A stretch of DNA of 41,578 nt from Tepidimonas thermarum (GCF_007556705.1 NZ_VJOL01000021.1:1-41578); one strand, 5' to 3'; shown: positions 27,926 to 37,101, numbered from the stretch's first letter. The notes: generated by a model from the letters alone, not told the origin. Made by a program: numbers and translations.

Positions 27926-27948
27926 TGCTGTGTGACCAACGCACAGCA
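27926..27948. repeat. Inverted repeat upstream of galE
   Basis: TGCTGTG and CACAGCA form a 7 bp stem with a 9 nt loop, followed on the plus strand by AGAGATTTT. It could be an operator or a weak transcription stop for something reading rightward. There is no proper T-run for a leftward terminator of the amidotransferase gene. Confidence 0.45.
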
Positions 27949-28037
27949 AGAGATTTTAGGGTATGCCAACGCGGCAGTCGGCTCCCTGCCCGGTGCAAAG
28001 CAGCGCAAGGGTAACGCTCTTGACGCCCCGCGGCCCC

Positions 28038-28829
28038 TTACCGCCGCGCCGCTTCGAGAAACGCATCGAGCATCGGCGTGGGGTCGAGCAGCGCGTCATC
28101 GCCCGGGGGATGAAACTCCGGGTGCCACTGCACCCCAAAGACGAAGCCCCGGCCGGTGTGGCGGATGGCTTCGACAATGCCGTCCGGCGCCGTGGCTTCG
28201 ACCACCAGATCGCGCCCCAGGCGTTTGACCGCCTGGTGATGGATGGACGCGACCTGCCGGCCTGGGAGCTGGCCGTTCCAGCGCTGCAACCAGCCGTCGC
28301 TGGCCAGCGCCACCTCGTGGCGGTGGCGGTCGTACTGCGGTGTTTCGTGCGCGATGGCGCCGGGCACCAGGGCAGGAATGTCCTGGTACAGGCTGCCGCC
28401 AAACGCCACGTTGATGAGCTGCATGCCCCGGCAAATGCCCAGGATGGGTTTGCCCGCCTCGAGGAATTCGTGCACGAGCTCGAGCTCGTACGCATCGCGC
28501 ACCGGGTCCCCGCGCCACTCGGGCTTGAGGGGCTCTTCCCCATAGGCGCGGGGGCTGACGTCGGCACCGCCTTGCAGGATCAGCCCATCTAGGTACTGGG
28601 CATAGTCACGCACCCGGATGTTGCTGCGCTGCAGCGCGCCGTCCTGCAGCACCGAGGGCACCATCAGCACCAGCGTGTCGCGCGAGGCGGCCCATTGCGC
28701 CACCGATTGCTCCAGCACCTGCAGCGTTTTGGTGCGCAGGCCGGCGGCCCCCACCTCGGGGTGGAAGATGCGGGCGGACAGCCCGATGATGACGGGGCGG
28801 CGGCGGCCAAACATGCGCGGCGCGGGCAA
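28038..28829 (-). CDS. Class-I glutamine amidotransferase-like hydrolase (peptidase C26)
   Basis: A 263-residue protein of the gamma-glutamyl-GABA hydrolase type (PuuD-like, peptidase C26). The nucleophile is C133 in GICRGMQLIN, and the His-Glu pair is in FGVQWHPEFHP near residues 231-241. DGLILQGGADVSP provides the family's oxyanion-region strand. In the polyamine pathway such enzymes cleave gamma-glutamyl-GABA, but no other puu genes are present, so the substrate is open. Two starts fit, the ATG at 28829 and the ATG at 28814, both downstream of a TATGAT box. It lies between galE and ychF without evident functional linkage. Confidence 0.85.
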   Translation of the reverse strand: MPAPRMFGRRRPVIIGLSARIFHPEVGAAGLRTKTLQVLEQSVAQWAASRDTLVLMVPSVLQDGALQRSNIRVRDYAQYLDGLILQGGADVSPRAYGEEPLKPEWRGDPVRDAYELELVHEFLEAGKPILGICRGMQLINVAFGGSLYQDIPALVPGAIAHETPQYDRHRHEVALASDGWLQRWNGQLPGRQVASIHHQAVKRLGRDLVVEATAPDGIVEAIRHTGRGFVFGVQWHPEFHPPGDDALLDPTPMLDAFLEAARR

Positions 28830-28847
28830 TGCGATGGCAGTGTCGCC

Positions 28848-28853
28848 ATCATA
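28848..28853 (-). promoter_or_regulatory. Candidate -10 box for the C26 amidotransferase gene
   Basis: TATGAT on the minus strand would start transcription near 28841, 12 or 27 nt ahead of the two possible start codons. It lies in the short gap between ychF and the gene, which suggests a separate promoter. Confidence 0.45.
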
Positions 28854-28874
28854 GCCGCAACCCCGTCGGATGGG

Positions 28875-29972
28875 TCACACGTTGAACAGGAAGTTCATCA
28901 CGTCGCCGTCCTGCACGACGTAGTCCTTGCCTTCGGCGCGCATCTTGCCGGCCTCTTTGGCGCCCTGCTCGCCGCCGTAGCGGATGAAGTCCTCAAACGC
29001 GATGGTCTGGGCACGGATGAAGCCGCGCTCGAAGTCGGTGTGGATGACCCCGGCCGCCTGCGGCGCCGTGGCGCCTTTGCGGATGGTCCAGGCGCGCACC
29101 TCTTTTTCGCCGGCGGTGAAATAGGTCTGCAAGCCCAGCAAATCGTAGGCCGCACGAATCAGGCGGTTGAGTCCCGGCTCCTGCAGGCCCAGGTCGCGCA
29201 GGAACTCGGCGCGGTCGGCCTCGTCCATGTCGGCCAGCTCGGCCTCGATCTTGGCGCAGATGGCCACCACCGGCGCGCCCTGCTGCGCGGCATAGGCGCG
29301 CAGGCGCTGCAGGTGGGGGTTGTCGTCGCCAAAGCCATCTTCGGCCACGTTGCCCACGAACATGGCCGGCTTGGCGGTGATCAGACACAACGGTTTGAGC
29401 AAGGCACGCTCTTCGTCGGTCAGCGTCATGACGCGCACCGGGCGCCCCTCGTCCAGCACGGCACGCACCTTGTCGAGCAGCGCCACCATCTTGAGGGCCT
29501 CTTTGTCGTGCCCGCTCTTGGCCGCTTTTTGGTAGCGCTGCAGCGCCTTGTCCACCGTGCCCAAGTCGGCCAGACACAGCTCGGTCTGGATCACCTCGAT
29601 GTCGGCGATGGGGTCCACCTTGCCGGCCACGTGGACGATGTTGGGGTCGTCAAAGCAGCGCACGACGTTGATGACCGCGTCGGTCTCGCGGATGTGGGCC
29701 AGGAATTGGTTGCCCAGGCCCTCGCCCTGGCTGGCCCCCGCGACCAAACCGGCGATGTCAACGAACTCCACGATGGCCGGCACCACCCGCTGCGGCTTGA
29801 TGATGGCGGCGAGCTGCTGCAGACGCGGGTCGGGCACCTCCACCACACCGACGTTGGGCTCGATGGTGCAAAAGGGGTAGTTTTCGGCGGCGATGCCGGC
29901 TTGGGTCAGGGCGTTGAACAGGGTGGACTTGCCCACGTTGGGCAGGCCCACGATCCCGCATTGGAGGCTCAT
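28875..29972 (-). CDS. ychF: Redox-regulated ATPase YchF (Obg family)
   Basis: A 365-residue Obg-family P-loop protein that prefers ATP over GTP and associates with ribosomes. The P-loop is GLPNVGKS at residues 9-16, with [20 protein letters not shown] as the switch II region. The usual NKxD specificity motif is replaced by the YchF form (FVGNVAEDG). The C-terminal TGS-like domain ([18 protein letters not shown]) is complete and ends NFLFNV, as in the family. A TAGAAT box lies about 65 bp upstream. Confidence 0.97.
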   Translation of the reverse strand: MSLQCGIVGLPNVGKSTLFNALTQAGIAAENYPFCTIEPNVGVVEVPDPRLQQLAAIIKPQRVVPAIVEFVDIAGLVAGASQGEGLGNQFLAHIRETDAVINVVRCFDDPNIVHVAGKVDPIADIEVIQTELCLADLGTVDKALQRYQKAAKSGHDKEALKMVALLDKVRAVLDEGRPVRVMTLTDEERALLKPLCLITAKPAMFVGNVAEDGFGDDNPHLQRLRAYAAQQGAPVVAICAKIEAELADMDEADRAEFLRDLGLQEPGLNRLIRAAYDLLGLQTYFTAGEKEVRAWTIRKGATAPQAAGVIHTDFERGFIRAQTIAFEDFIRYGGEQGAKEAGKMRAEGKDYVVQDGDVMNFLFNV

Positions 29973-30036
29973 GGCAAGGCGAAGCGTCGGAAATGGGCAA
30001 AGGCGGCGGCGCGGGCGCGTGCCGGCAAAACGCCCG

Positions 30037-30042
30037 ATTCTA
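30037..30042 (-). promoter_or_regulatory. Candidate -10 box for ychF
   Basis: TAGAAT on the minus strand would start transcription near 30030 and give a leader of about 58 nt. The -35 region is not convincing. Confidence 0.4.
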
Positions 30043-30068
30043 CCGGTGGCCGCCGCGCGCCGGCGCCC

Positions 30069-30971
30069 CTACCACGCCCCCCAGTGCCCCACGCCGTGCA
30101 TGCCCTCGTGCAGCATCTGGCCGTCGCCACGGCGCACGATGGCGTTCATGCCAAAGGTGATGGCGCCCATCAAGCGGCGGTCCTGGCGGTAGCTTTGCAA
30201 CACCGGGCTGACGCGGCCATCGGGCACCCCCGTGGCCGGGTCCACGTCCGGTATGGCGCAGCGCGCGCACGGCTTGACCAGCTGCAGCGTGACCGCGGGC
30301 GCGTCCGGCGGCGCACCCGCGGCGTGCCAGTCGATGCGCTCGAGGCGGTCCTCGTCATGCGGTTGCACACCGGCAATCACCACGTTGGGACGCAGCCGCT
30401 CCACCCCGATGGGCGGCTGGCCCTGCAGCGCCAGGCGTTCGTTGAGGTCCGCCAGCGACGCGCTGGAGACCACCAGCAACGGAAACCCGTCGCTGAAGGT
30501 GTTGGGCGCCTCCACCCCACCGGTCCAGCGCAGCGACGACAGGCGCCGCTCATCCGGGTCGCAGCGCACCAGCCGCAGCGGCCCCATGCCCGTGGGCAGG
30601 TCGGGCGCCAAAAAATCCGTGAACCACTGCGCGGCCACGTCGCCCATGTCGTAGGCGTCGACGCTGTCGTCCCAAATGCGCACGCGGCACGGCGCCTGCG
30701 CCGCGTCGAGCGCCAGGTGCAGCGACAACATGCCCGGCGCGCGCAGCTCCAACCGGCCCATGCGCAAGCGCGGCTGGATCAGGGCCATGCGGGGCAGTTC
30801 GCGCTGCGAGACGAACTCGCCATCGGCATCCACGACCATCCAGGTGCGGTCCCACTCCAGGCCGGTTTCCAACAGTTCCACCGAGCGCAGGCGAATGCCG
30901 GCGCAGGATTTGACCGGATAAATCCAAAGCTGCTCCAGCGTCAACGGCAAGAGGGCAGAGTCATCGAACAT
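30069..30971 (-). CDS. MOSC domain protein with N-terminal beta-barrel
   Basis: A 300-residue protein with the MOSC N-terminal barrel (LEQLWIYPVKSCAGIRLRSV, about residues 12-31) and a MOSC domain containing FPLLVVSSASLADLNERL, RLRPNVVIAG and the cysteine segment KPCARCAIPDVDPATG. Related proteins act in molybdenum-cofactor or sulfur transfer and include the YcbX/mARC type. The bound cofactor cannot be shown here. The ATG at 30971 is chosen because it directly precedes the barrel; a longer upstream frame is unsupported. It diverges from the UbiH-family gene. Confidence 0.87.
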   Translation of the reverse strand: MFDDSALLPLTLEQLWIYPVKSCAGIRLRSVELLETGLEWDRTWMVVDADGEFVSQRELPRMALIQPRLRMGRLELRAPGMLSLHLALDAAQAPCRVRIWDDSVDAYDMGDVAAQWFTDFLAPDLPTGMGPLRLVRCDPDERRLSSLRWTGGVEAPNTFSDGFPLLVVSSASLADLNERLALQGQPPIGVERLRPNVVIAGVQPHDEDRLERIDWHAAGAPPDAPAVTLQLVKPCARCAIPDVDPATGVPDGRVSPVLQSYRQDRRLMGAITFGMNAIVRRGDGQMLHEGMHGVGHWGAW

Positions 30972-31005
30972 GGCAGCAAACCCATGGGTGGCAACACAGG
31001 GCGCC

Positions 31006-31011
31006 ATTGTG
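31006..31011 (-). promoter_or_regulatory. Candidate -10 box for the MOSC gene
   Basis: CACAAT on the minus strand would start transcription near 30999, about 28 nt before the MOSC start. It overlaps the first of four direct repeats, so a factor bound to them could block it. Confidence 0.4.
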
Positions 31012-31051
31012 CGCCCAGCATGCGCCCATTCATGCGCCCAGGATGCGTCCA
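31010..31051. repeat. Four helically phased TGCG(C/T)CCA repeats
   Basis: Copies begin at 31010, 31021, 31033 and 31044, spaced 11, 12 and 11 bp apart. Three read TGCGCCCA and the last TGCGTCCA. They lie between the divergent -10 boxes of the MOSC and UbiH-family genes, so they are candidate binding sites on one face of the helix. The binding protein is unknown. Confidence 0.75.
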
Positions 31052-31088
31052 TTGGACACGCCGCCCGCGTGGGAGCCAGAGGCGCACC

Positions 31089-31094
31089 TACAAT
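31089..31094 (+). promoter_or_regulatory. UbiH-family gene -10 box (probable leaderless start)
   Basis: TACAAT is followed by only 6 nt and then the ATG at 31101. A normal start-site distance puts +1 at the ATG, leaving no room for a ribosome-binding site. Confidence 0.55.
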
Positions 31095-31100
31095 GGCCAC

Positions 31101-32291
31101 ATGAGCGCAACTTACGACGTGGCGATCCTGGGCGGGGGCATTGTCGGCCGCACGCTGGCGTTGCTGCTGGCGCGCGAGCGGCTGCGCGTGGCCCTGGTCG
31201 AGCGCGCTTCGCCCGCGGGCGCCGCCGCCCCCGACATCCGCGCCTACGCGCTCAACGCTGCCTCGCGCGCGCTGCTGGAATCGGTGCGCGCCTGGCCGGC
31301 TGACGCCCAGGCCGTGACGCCCGTGTGGCACATGTGGGTGGCCGATGCTGACCCGGTGGCCGACCCCGTAGCCGACCCCGTCGCCGACACCGCGCACCTG
31401 GACGCTGCGGCGGCGCTGCGCTTCGACGCCGATCCCGCGCAGCGCGCACCGCTGGCGTGGATCGTGGACGTGCCGGCGCTGGAAGCCACCCTGGCCCAGG
31501 CGGTCGCGTTCCAGCCCGGCATCGAGCGTTTGCGCGGTGACGGCAGCACCCGCCCCAAGGCAGCACTGACCGTGATTTGCGAGGGCCGGCGCAGCGCCAC
31601 CCGGACAGCCGAGGGGTTTGCCTACGAGACCCGCCCCTACCCCCACACCGCGGTGGCCGCGCGCCTGCACTGCGAGCGGCCGCACGAGGGCGTGGCGCGG
31701 CAGTGGTTTGGCGGCGACGACATTTTGGCTTTGCTGCCGCTCGACGGGCCGCAGGGCCGCAGCGTGGCGCTGGTGTGGTCCGTGCCCCACGCGCGCGCCG
31801 CTGCGCTGCTGGCGCAGTCGGCCGAGGCGTTTGCCGCATCGGTGCAGCGCGCCTGCGGCCGCGCCCTGGGCGCCATGCACACGCAGGGCCAGCCCGCGGG
31901 CTGGCCACTGGAACTCTCCGTCGCCCGGCCCTGGGTGCGCCCGGGCTTGGCGCTGGCCGGCGACGCCGCCCATGCCATGCACCCACTGGCCGGCCAGGGC
32001 CTCAATGTCGGTCTGGCGGATGTGGCCGAGCTGGCGCGCGTGCTGCGCGAGCGCGAGTACTGGCGGCCGTTGGGCGACTGGCGGCTGCTGCGCCGTTACG
32101 AGCGCGCGCGTGCGGCACCGGTGGCGGCCATGCAAGCCGCAACCGACACCCTCTACGGCCTGTTCGGCAGCCCCGACGCGCGCTTGACGGCCCTGCGGCG
32201 CTGGGGCCTGCGCGCGGTGGACCGGCTGGAACCCATCAAGCAATGGTTCATCCAACAGGCAGCGGGGGAGCGCATCGCCCCGCAACCCTGA
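31101..32291 (+). CDS. UbiH/UbiF/COQ6-family FAD hydroxylase
   Basis: A 396-residue flavoprotein mono-oxygenase of the ubiquinone-hydroxylase family. The FAD dinucleotide motif is ILGGGIVGRTLALLLARE (residues 8-25), and the second FAD motif is LALAGDAAHAMHPLAGQGLN near residue 290, which is the UbiH/UbiF/VisC signature. It probably hydroxylates the benzenoid ring of a ubiquinone precursor; the ring position cannot be assigned. An odd feature is an in-frame 12 bp tandem repeat encoding ADPVADPVADPVAD (about residues 83-96). It is followed by dsbC after 70 bp. Confidence 0.88.
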   Translation: MSATYDVAILGGGIVGRTLALLLARERLRVALVERASPAGAAAPDIRAYALNAASRALLESVRAWPADAQAVTPVWHMWVADADPVADPVADPVADTAHLDAAAALRFDADPAQRAPLAWIVDVPALEATLAQAVAFQPGIERLRGDGSTRPKAALTVICEGRRSATRTAEGFAYETRPYPHTAVAARLHCERPHEGVARQWFGGDDILALLPLDGPQGRSVALVWSVPHARAAALLAQSAEAFAASVQRACGRALGAMHTQGQPAGWPLELSVARPWVRPGLALAGDAAHAMHPLAGQGLNVGLADVAELARVLREREYWRPLGDWRLLRRYERARAAPVAAMQAATDTLYGLFGSPDARLTALRRWGLRAVDRLEPIKQWFIQQAAGERIAPQP

Positions 32292-32361
32292 CGCCTGACG
32301 CGCTCGGCCGCGCGTTGCCCCCACCCGTCGCGCTTTGCCCGACCACTGGACACACACCACC

Positions 32362-33123
32362 ATGACCCACACTCGATTGCCCACCGCCGCCTGGACACGC
32401 CGCCTCGCACTGGGCGCGCTGGGCGCTGCGGCGCTGACCGCATCGGCCCACGCCAACGAGGCGCTCATCCGCAAAAACCTGGCGGACCGGCTGCCCAACC
32501 TGCCACGCATCGAGGAGGTGCGCCCCACCCCCATGCCGGGTTTGTTCGAAATCCGCCTCAACGGCACCGACATCCTGTACACCGATGCCGAGGGCAACTA
32601 CCTCATCCAGGGCGTGCTGATCGACACCAAGGCGCGCGTCAACCTGACCGAAGAGCGGCTGGACAAACTCACCGCGGTCGCCTTCGATGAGCTGCCGCTC
32701 AAGGACGCGCTGACCGTGGTGCGCGGCAATGGCCAGCGCAAGTTGGCGGTGTTTGCCGACCCCAACTGTGGTTTTTGCAAGCGCTTCGAGCGTGACCTGG
32801 CCAAGCTCGACAACGTCACCATCTACACCTTCCTGTACCCGGTGCTGGGCAAGGATTCGCACACCAAGTCGCGCGCCATCTGGTGCGCCAAAGACCGCGC
32901 CAAGACCTGGAACGACTGGATGGTGCGCGGTGTGCCGCCAACCGAGCCCGCGGCGGACGCCAAATGCGACACCGCCGCGCTGGAGCGCAACCTTGCGCTT
33001 GGCCAGAAATACCGCATCACCGGCACGCCCACCACCATCCTGGCCAACGGCACGCGGCTGCCCGGGGCGGTCGGCCTGGATCGGCTGGAGGCGCTGCTGG
33101 CCCAAGCCGGCACCGGCAAATGA
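32362..33123 (+). CDS. dsbC: Thiol:disulfide interchange protein DsbC
   Basis: A 253-residue periplasmic disulfide isomerase. The signal peptide is residues 1-31 (basic WTRR, hydrophobic stretch, cleavage after ASAHA). The dimerisation domain contains FEIRLNGTDILYTDAEGNYL. The thioredoxin fold has the active site CGFC at 136-139 and cis-Pro in GTPTTI. Two further cysteines (WCAKDR and KCDTAAL) fit the structural disulfide of the family. Its stop overlaps the start of the M61 peptidase gene (ATGA), so the two are likely coupled. Confidence 0.95.
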   Translation: MTHTRLPTAAWTRRLALGALGAAALTASAHANEALIRKNLADRLPNLPRIEEVRPTPMPGLFEIRLNGTDILYTDAEGNYLIQGVLIDTKARVNLTEERLDKLTAVAFDELPLKDALTVVRGNGQRKLAVFADPNCGFCKRFERDLAKLDNVTIYTFLYPVLGKDSHTKSRAIWCAKDRAKTWNDWMVRGVPPTEPAADAKCDTAALERNLALGQKYRITGTPTTILANGTRLPGAVGLDRLEALLAQAGTGK

Positions 33124-35039
33124 GCGCGTCGGCCCGGCCCACGGGTGGCACGCCCCGGCGCGCCGTCCCACCCGCCGCGGTGCGCTACCGGGTGGAGGTG
33201 GCCAACGCCCACGCCCACTTGTGGCGCGTCACGCTGGCCATCGACCACCCGGCACCGCGCCAGCGCGTGAGCCTGCCGGTGTGGATCCCCGGCAGCTATT
33301 TGGTGCGCGAATTCGCCCAGCACCTGCAGCGCCTGCGCGCGCACGTCGATGCGCGGCCGGTGCCGCTGCGCGCGCTCAACAAAAACACCTGGGAAGTCGA
33401 CCTGACGGATGCGGAGCCGGCCACGACGCTGACCCTGTGCTACGAGGTTTACGCCTTTGACCCCTCGGTGCGCACCGCCTACCTGGACGCCGAGCGGGGC
33501 TTTTTCAACCCCACCAGCCTGTGCCTGCGCGTGCATGGGCGCGAGAACGAAACCCATGCGCTGACCCTGGCCGGCTGCGACGCCACGCGCGGCTGGCGCG
33601 TGGCCACGGCACTGCGGCCCCTGACGCCGGCACCCGCCGGCCGGGCTGGTGCGGCCAGCGGCTGGCGCTGGGCGGCTGGCGACGGCTTTGGCACCTACCT
33701 GGCAGCGGATTACGACGAGCTGGCCGACAGCCCGGTGATGTTGGGCGACTTCTGGTGCGGCGACATCGTGGTGCGCGGGGTGCCGCACCGCTTCGTGGTC
33801 AGCGGGGCGCCTGCCGGCTTTGATGGCGAGCGGCTGCTGCGGGATACCGCGCACGTATGCGATGCGACCATGACCCTGTGGCACGGCGCCGGTGGGGCAC
33901 CGCCCATCGACCGCTACGTCTTCATGCTGCACGCGACCCCCGATGGCTACGGGGGGCTGGAACACCGCCACAGCACCGCCCTGGTGTGCGCCCGCACCGA
34001 TTTGCCGCTGCAGCCGCTGCCGGGTGCACTGGCGCCGGGGCCGAACGGGGTGCCGCTGCGTGCCAGCGACGGCTACACCACGCTGCTGGGCCTCATCAGC
34101 CACGAGTACTTTCACACCTGGAACGTCAAGCGCCTGCGCCCGCGCGAGTTTGCGCGCTACGACTACGACCGCGAAAACCACACCGAGCTGCTGTGGTTCT
34201 TCGAAGGCTTTACCAGCTACTACGACGACCTGTTGCTGCTGCGCGCCGGGCTGATCGACCCGGCCACGCACCTGCAGCTGGTGGCCAAATCCATCAACCA
34301 CGTGCGGCAAACGCCAGGGCGGCAGGTGCAAAGCGTCGCGCAAGCGAGCTGGGATGCCTGGATCAAGTACTACCGCGTGCAGGAGAACACGCCCAACGCC
34401 ACCGTCAGCTACTACGCCAAGGGTGCCCTGGTGGCGCTGTGCCTGGACCTGACCCTGCGCGCCGAGGGCCCCACCACCCTGGACGATGTGATGCGCGCCC
34501 TGTGGCAGCGCTGTGCCGGCGGCCCCATGCGCGAGGCCGACCTGCGTGCCGTCCTGCGCCGCCTGGGTGGGCGCGACTTTGGCCCGGAACTCGACGCCTG
34601 GGTGCACGGCACCGACGAGCTGCCCTTGCGCCCGCTGTTGGAGCGCCACGGCGTGCGTTGGCAGGAAGACCCCGCGCCACTGGCCGAACAGCTGGGCGTG
34701 CGGGTGGAGGAGGCCAACGGCATCCGGCTGCGCAATGTGTTGCGCGGTGGCGCCGCCGAAGCCGCTGGCATGGCAGCGGGGGATGAGTGGCTGGCGGTCG
34801 AACGCGCGGGTGACACCTGGCGCGTGCGTCGGCTCGACGACGTGGCGCTGCACGCCCGCGGGCTCGACGTTGGCGATACGCTGGTGTGCTGGGTGGCCCG
34901 CGAGGGACGGGTGCTGCGCTGCCCACTGCCGTGGCCGGCGCCGGCCACCGTGGTGCAGCTGCTGCCCGCCAGCGCTGCGGGCGGTGCCGCCCTCACTCCC
35001 CCCGAAACTGCGGGGCGCGCTTCTGCAAAAACGCGGTGA
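33120..35039 (+). CDS. M61-family metallopeptidase with PDZ domain
   Basis: A 639-residue zinc peptidase of family M61 (glycyl aminopeptidase group). The N-terminal beta-domain begins [13 protein letters not shown] and includes [18 protein letters not shown] (51-68). The zinc motif is HEYFH at 328-332, with the third ligand E362 in [13 protein letters not shown]-terminal PDZ-like segment spans about 545-620 ([20 protein letters not shown]). No signal peptide is seen, so it is probably cytoplasmic. The ATG overlaps the dsbC stop. The 3' end overlaps the convergent crotonase gene by 47 bp. Confidence 0.92.
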   Translation: MSASARPTGGTPRRAVPPAAVRYRVEVANAHAHLWRVTLAIDHPAPRQRVSLPVWIPGSYLVREFAQHLQRLRAHVDARPVPLRALNKNTWEVDLTDAEPATTLTLCYEVYAFDPSVRTAYLDAERGFFNPTSLCLRVHGRENETHALTLAGCDATRGWRVATALRPLTPAPAGRAGAASGWRWAAGDGFGTYLAADYDELADSPVMLGDFWCGDIVVRGVPHRFVVSGAPAGFDGERLLRDTAHVCDATMTLWHGAGGAPPIDRYVFMLHATPDGYGGLEHRHSTALVCARTDLPLQPLPGALAPGPNGVPLRASDGYTTLLGLISHEYFHTWNVKRLRPREFARYDYDRENHTELLWFFEGFTSYYDDLLLLRAGLIDPATHLQLVAKSINHVRQTPGRQVQSVAQASWDAWIKYYRVQENTPNATVSYYAKGALVALCLDLTLRAEGPTTLDDVMRALWQRCAGGPMREADLRAVLRRLGGRDFGPELDAWVHGTDELPLRPLLERHGVRWQEDPAPLAEQLGVRVEEANGIRLRNVLRGGAAEAAGMAAGDEWLAVERAGDTWRVRRLDDVALHARGLDVGDTLVCWVAREGRVLRCPLPWPAPATVVQLLPASAAGGAALTPPETAGRASAKTR

Positions 35040-35814
35040 CGCCCTCCACATAATCGTGGGAGCGGCCCAGCGCCGCCTGCCAGTCGCGCTCGGCCTCCAG
35101 TTGTTGTTCGAAAGACCGTTGGGACGCCCCGCGCAGCAGGTGGCGCGTGGCCACCAGCGCCCGCGTCGGCATCGCGGCCAGCCGCTCGGCCAGCGCCAAG
35201 GCGGCGCCCAGCGGGTCGTCTGCCACGTCCCAGATCAGGCCCCAGGCCTTGGCCTGCTCGGCTGGGAGTTTGTCCCCCAGCATCGCCCACGCCAGCGCGC
35301 GCGCCAAGCCCAGGCGCTCCACGCTCAGCCAGCTGCCACCGGCGTCCGGGATCAGCCCGATTTTGCTAAACGCCTGTACAAAGCTGGCGCCCGGGGCGGC
35401 GATCGCGATGTCGCAGGTCAGCGCCAGCGACACGCCGGCCCCCGCAGCCACGCCATTGACCGCGGCCACCGTGGGCACGCGCAGGTTCATGAGCGCGCGC
35501 GCGCTGGGGTTGAAACACTCCTCGATCACGGGGCCGGGGTTGGCCCGCTCCAGCATGTCATCGCCGGGGCTGAAGTCCAGCTCCGACAAATCCAGCCCGG
35601 CGCAAAAACCGCGCCCGGCACCGGTGAGCACCAACGCGCGCACGCTGCCATCGGTCTCGATGGTGGCCAGGGCCTGCTGAAACGCGCGGTGCATGGTGCG
35701 CGTAAAACTGTTGAGCGCCTGGGGCCGGTTGAGCGTGAGCACGGCCACCGCGCCACGGCGTTCGAACACGACCTCCTCGGCCGGGGTTGCGCTGTCGGGG
35801 GGATTGAGGGTCAT
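34993..35814 (-). CDS. Crotonase-family isomerase/hydratase, PaaG-like
   Basis: A 273-residue crotonase-fold enzyme. The oxyanion-hole segments are [13 protein letters not shown] (68-80) and [17 protein letters not shown] (119-135). Instead of the second catalytic glutamate of classic hydratases it has D157 in [10 protein letters not shown], the pattern of PaaG (ring-1,2-epoxyphenylacetyl-CoA isomerase) and related isomerases. No other phenylacetate genes are here, so its substrate is uncertain. It is divergent from a second crotonase gene and overlaps the M61 gene end by 47 bp. Confidence 0.88.
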   Translation of the reverse strand: MTLNPPDSATPAEEVVFERRGAVAVLTLNRPQALNSFTRTMHRAFQQALATIETDGSVRALVLTGAGRGFCAGLDLSELDFSPGDDMLERANPGPVIEECFNPSARALMNLRVPTVAAVNGVAAGAGVSLALTCDIAIAAPGASFVQAFSKIGLIPDAGGSWLSVERLGLARALAWAMLGDKLPAEQAKAWGLIWDVADDPLGAALALAERLAAMPTRALVATRHLLRGASQRSFEQQLEAERDWQAALGRSHDYVEGVTAFLQKRAPQFRGE

Positions 35815-35921
35815 CGGCTGTCTCCTGGGTTGTGGCGAATCCTGTGGTGGGGGAGGCGCGGCGCGGGCGGTGGCCCCAGCGCAGATGGTAGCGCGTGCGC
35901 TGGCGCGGGCATGGCACGCGC

Positions 35922-35927
35922 TATAGT
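35922..35927 (+). promoter_or_regulatory. Candidate -10 box for the second crotonase gene
   Basis: TATAGT lies about 47 bp ahead of the ATG at 35974, and the ribosome-binding site AAGGAG lies at 35963-35968. The -35 hexamer is not clear. Confidence 0.45.
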
Positions 35928-35973
35928 TGCTGCCATCCCATCCCAACCCCACCGCCTGCGCCAAGGAGCCTGC

Positions 35974-36765
35974 ATGAGCGCGACCGCCCCCACCTACGAA
36001 ACCCTGCTGACCCGCACCGAAGGCCCGGTCGGCATCATCCAGCTCAACCGCCCCAAGCAGCTCAACGCGCTCAACGACCAGCTCATGGACGAGCTGGGCG
36101 CGGCGCTCAAAGCGTTCGACAGCGACGAGGCGATCGGCTGCATCGTCCTCACCGGCAACGAAAAGGCCTTTGCCGCGGGCGCCGACATCGCCGCCATGGC
36201 GCGCTACACCTTCGCCGACGTCTACCGCAGCGAGTACATCACCCGCAACTGGGAGGCGCTGCGCCACGTGCGCAAACCCGTCATCGCCGCCGTGGCCGGC
36301 TTTGCCTTGGGTGGCGGCTGTGAGGTGGCCATGATGTGCGACCTCATCATCGCCGCGGACAACGCCAAGTTTGGCCAGCCGGAGGTCAAGATCGGCGTCA
36401 TCCCCGGGGCCGGCGGCACGCAGCGGCTGCCGCGCGCCATTGGCAAGGCCAAAGCGATGGACATGGCGCTGACCGGCCGCATGATGGACGCCGCCGAGGC
36501 CGAACGCGCCGGCCTGGTCAGCCGCGTGGTGCCGCTGGACAAGCTGATGGACGAGGCGCTGGCGGTGGCCCTGACCATTGCCGGGATGCCGCGGCTGGCC
36601 GTGCTGGCGGCCAAAGAGGCGGTCAACCGCGCCTTCGAAGGGCCGCTGGCCGACGGTCTGCAGTTCGAGCGCCGCATGTTCCACGCCATGTTTGCCACCG
36701 AGGACCAGAAGGAAGGCATGGCCGCCTTCCTGGACAAGCGCCCCGCGCGCTTCCAGGGCCGCTGA
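35974..36765 (+). CDS. Enoyl-CoA hydratase
   Basis: A 263-residue crotonase that hydrates trans-2-enoyl-CoA in beta-oxidation. Both catalytic glutamates are present: E117 in [13 protein letters not shown] and E137 in [10 protein letters not shown], followed by [14 protein letters not shown]. The oxyanion loop is [13 protein letters not shown] (64-76). The C-terminal end ([12 protein letters not shown]) is typical. It has a good AAGGAG ribosome site 5 nt before the ATG, in contrast to the leaderless-looking genes elsewhere in the window. It is monocistronic, ending 56 bp before the tRNA gene. Confidence 0.94.
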   Translation: MSATAPTYETLLTRTEGPVGIIQLNRPKQLNALNDQLMDELGAALKAFDSDEAIGCIVLTGNEKAFAAGADIAAMARYTFADVYRSEYITRNWEALRHVRKPVIAAVAGFALGGGCEVAMMCDLIIAADNAKFGQPEVKIGVIPGAGGTQRLPRAIGKAKAMDMALTGRMMDAAEAERAGLVSRVVPLDKLMDEALAVALTIAGMPRLAVLAAKEAVNRAFEGPLADGLQFERRMFHAMFATEDQKEGMAAFLDKRPARFQGR

Positions 36766-36803
36766 GGCGCACGGCCCGCACGCGGCAGCCGCGCTTTTGC
36801 CGC

Positions 36804-36809
36804 TATAAT
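36804..36809 (+). promoter_or_regulatory. tRNA-Met -10 box
   Basis: A perfect TATAAT ends 12 bp before the first base of the tRNA, placing +1 near 36816 with a very short 5' leader. Confidence 0.7.
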
Positions 36810-36821
36810 GTGGGCTTCGCT

Positions 36822-36898
<77 letters not shown>

Positions 36899-36913
36899 AA
36901 AAATCAAAGACTT

Positions 36914-36942
36914 AGCCCGCCTTCGTGCGGGCTTTGTTTTTT
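36914..36942 (+). terminator. Rho-independent terminator after tRNA-Met
   Basis: AGCCCGC pairs with GCGGGCT around a 6 nt loop containing TTCG, followed by TTGTTTTTT. It begins 16 bp beyond the tRNA end. Confidence 0.9.
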
Positions 36943-37072
36943 CTGCGGCTGCTCGTGTGGCCACCGTGTAGCCCGTTGGGGCCGGTGGTGCACGGGCTGG
37001 CGCCGCGTAACGCCGCGTTGCCCGGCCGCACACGCCACCACCCACCACGCGCCCCTCGACGCGCCCAGCCCC

Positions 37073-37101
37073 TTGAAAACTGCCGTCGGCGGCCTTATCA
37101 T
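37073..37101 (+). promoter_or_regulatory. groESL promoter
   Basis: TTGAAA (37073-37078) and TATCAT (37096-37101) are separated by exactly 17 bp, a good vegetative promoter. The overlapping CTTGAAA-N14-CCTTATCA also resembles a heat-shock sigma-32 promoter, so dual control is possible. The CIRCE operator begins at the last base of the -10. Confidence 0.75.

Noticed and set aside
36970..36998. Hairpin AGCCCGT...ACGGGCT between the tRNA terminator and groES
   Set aside because: It has a 7 bp stem with a 15 nt loop but no T-run or associated gene, so chance pairing in GC-rich DNA is sufficient.
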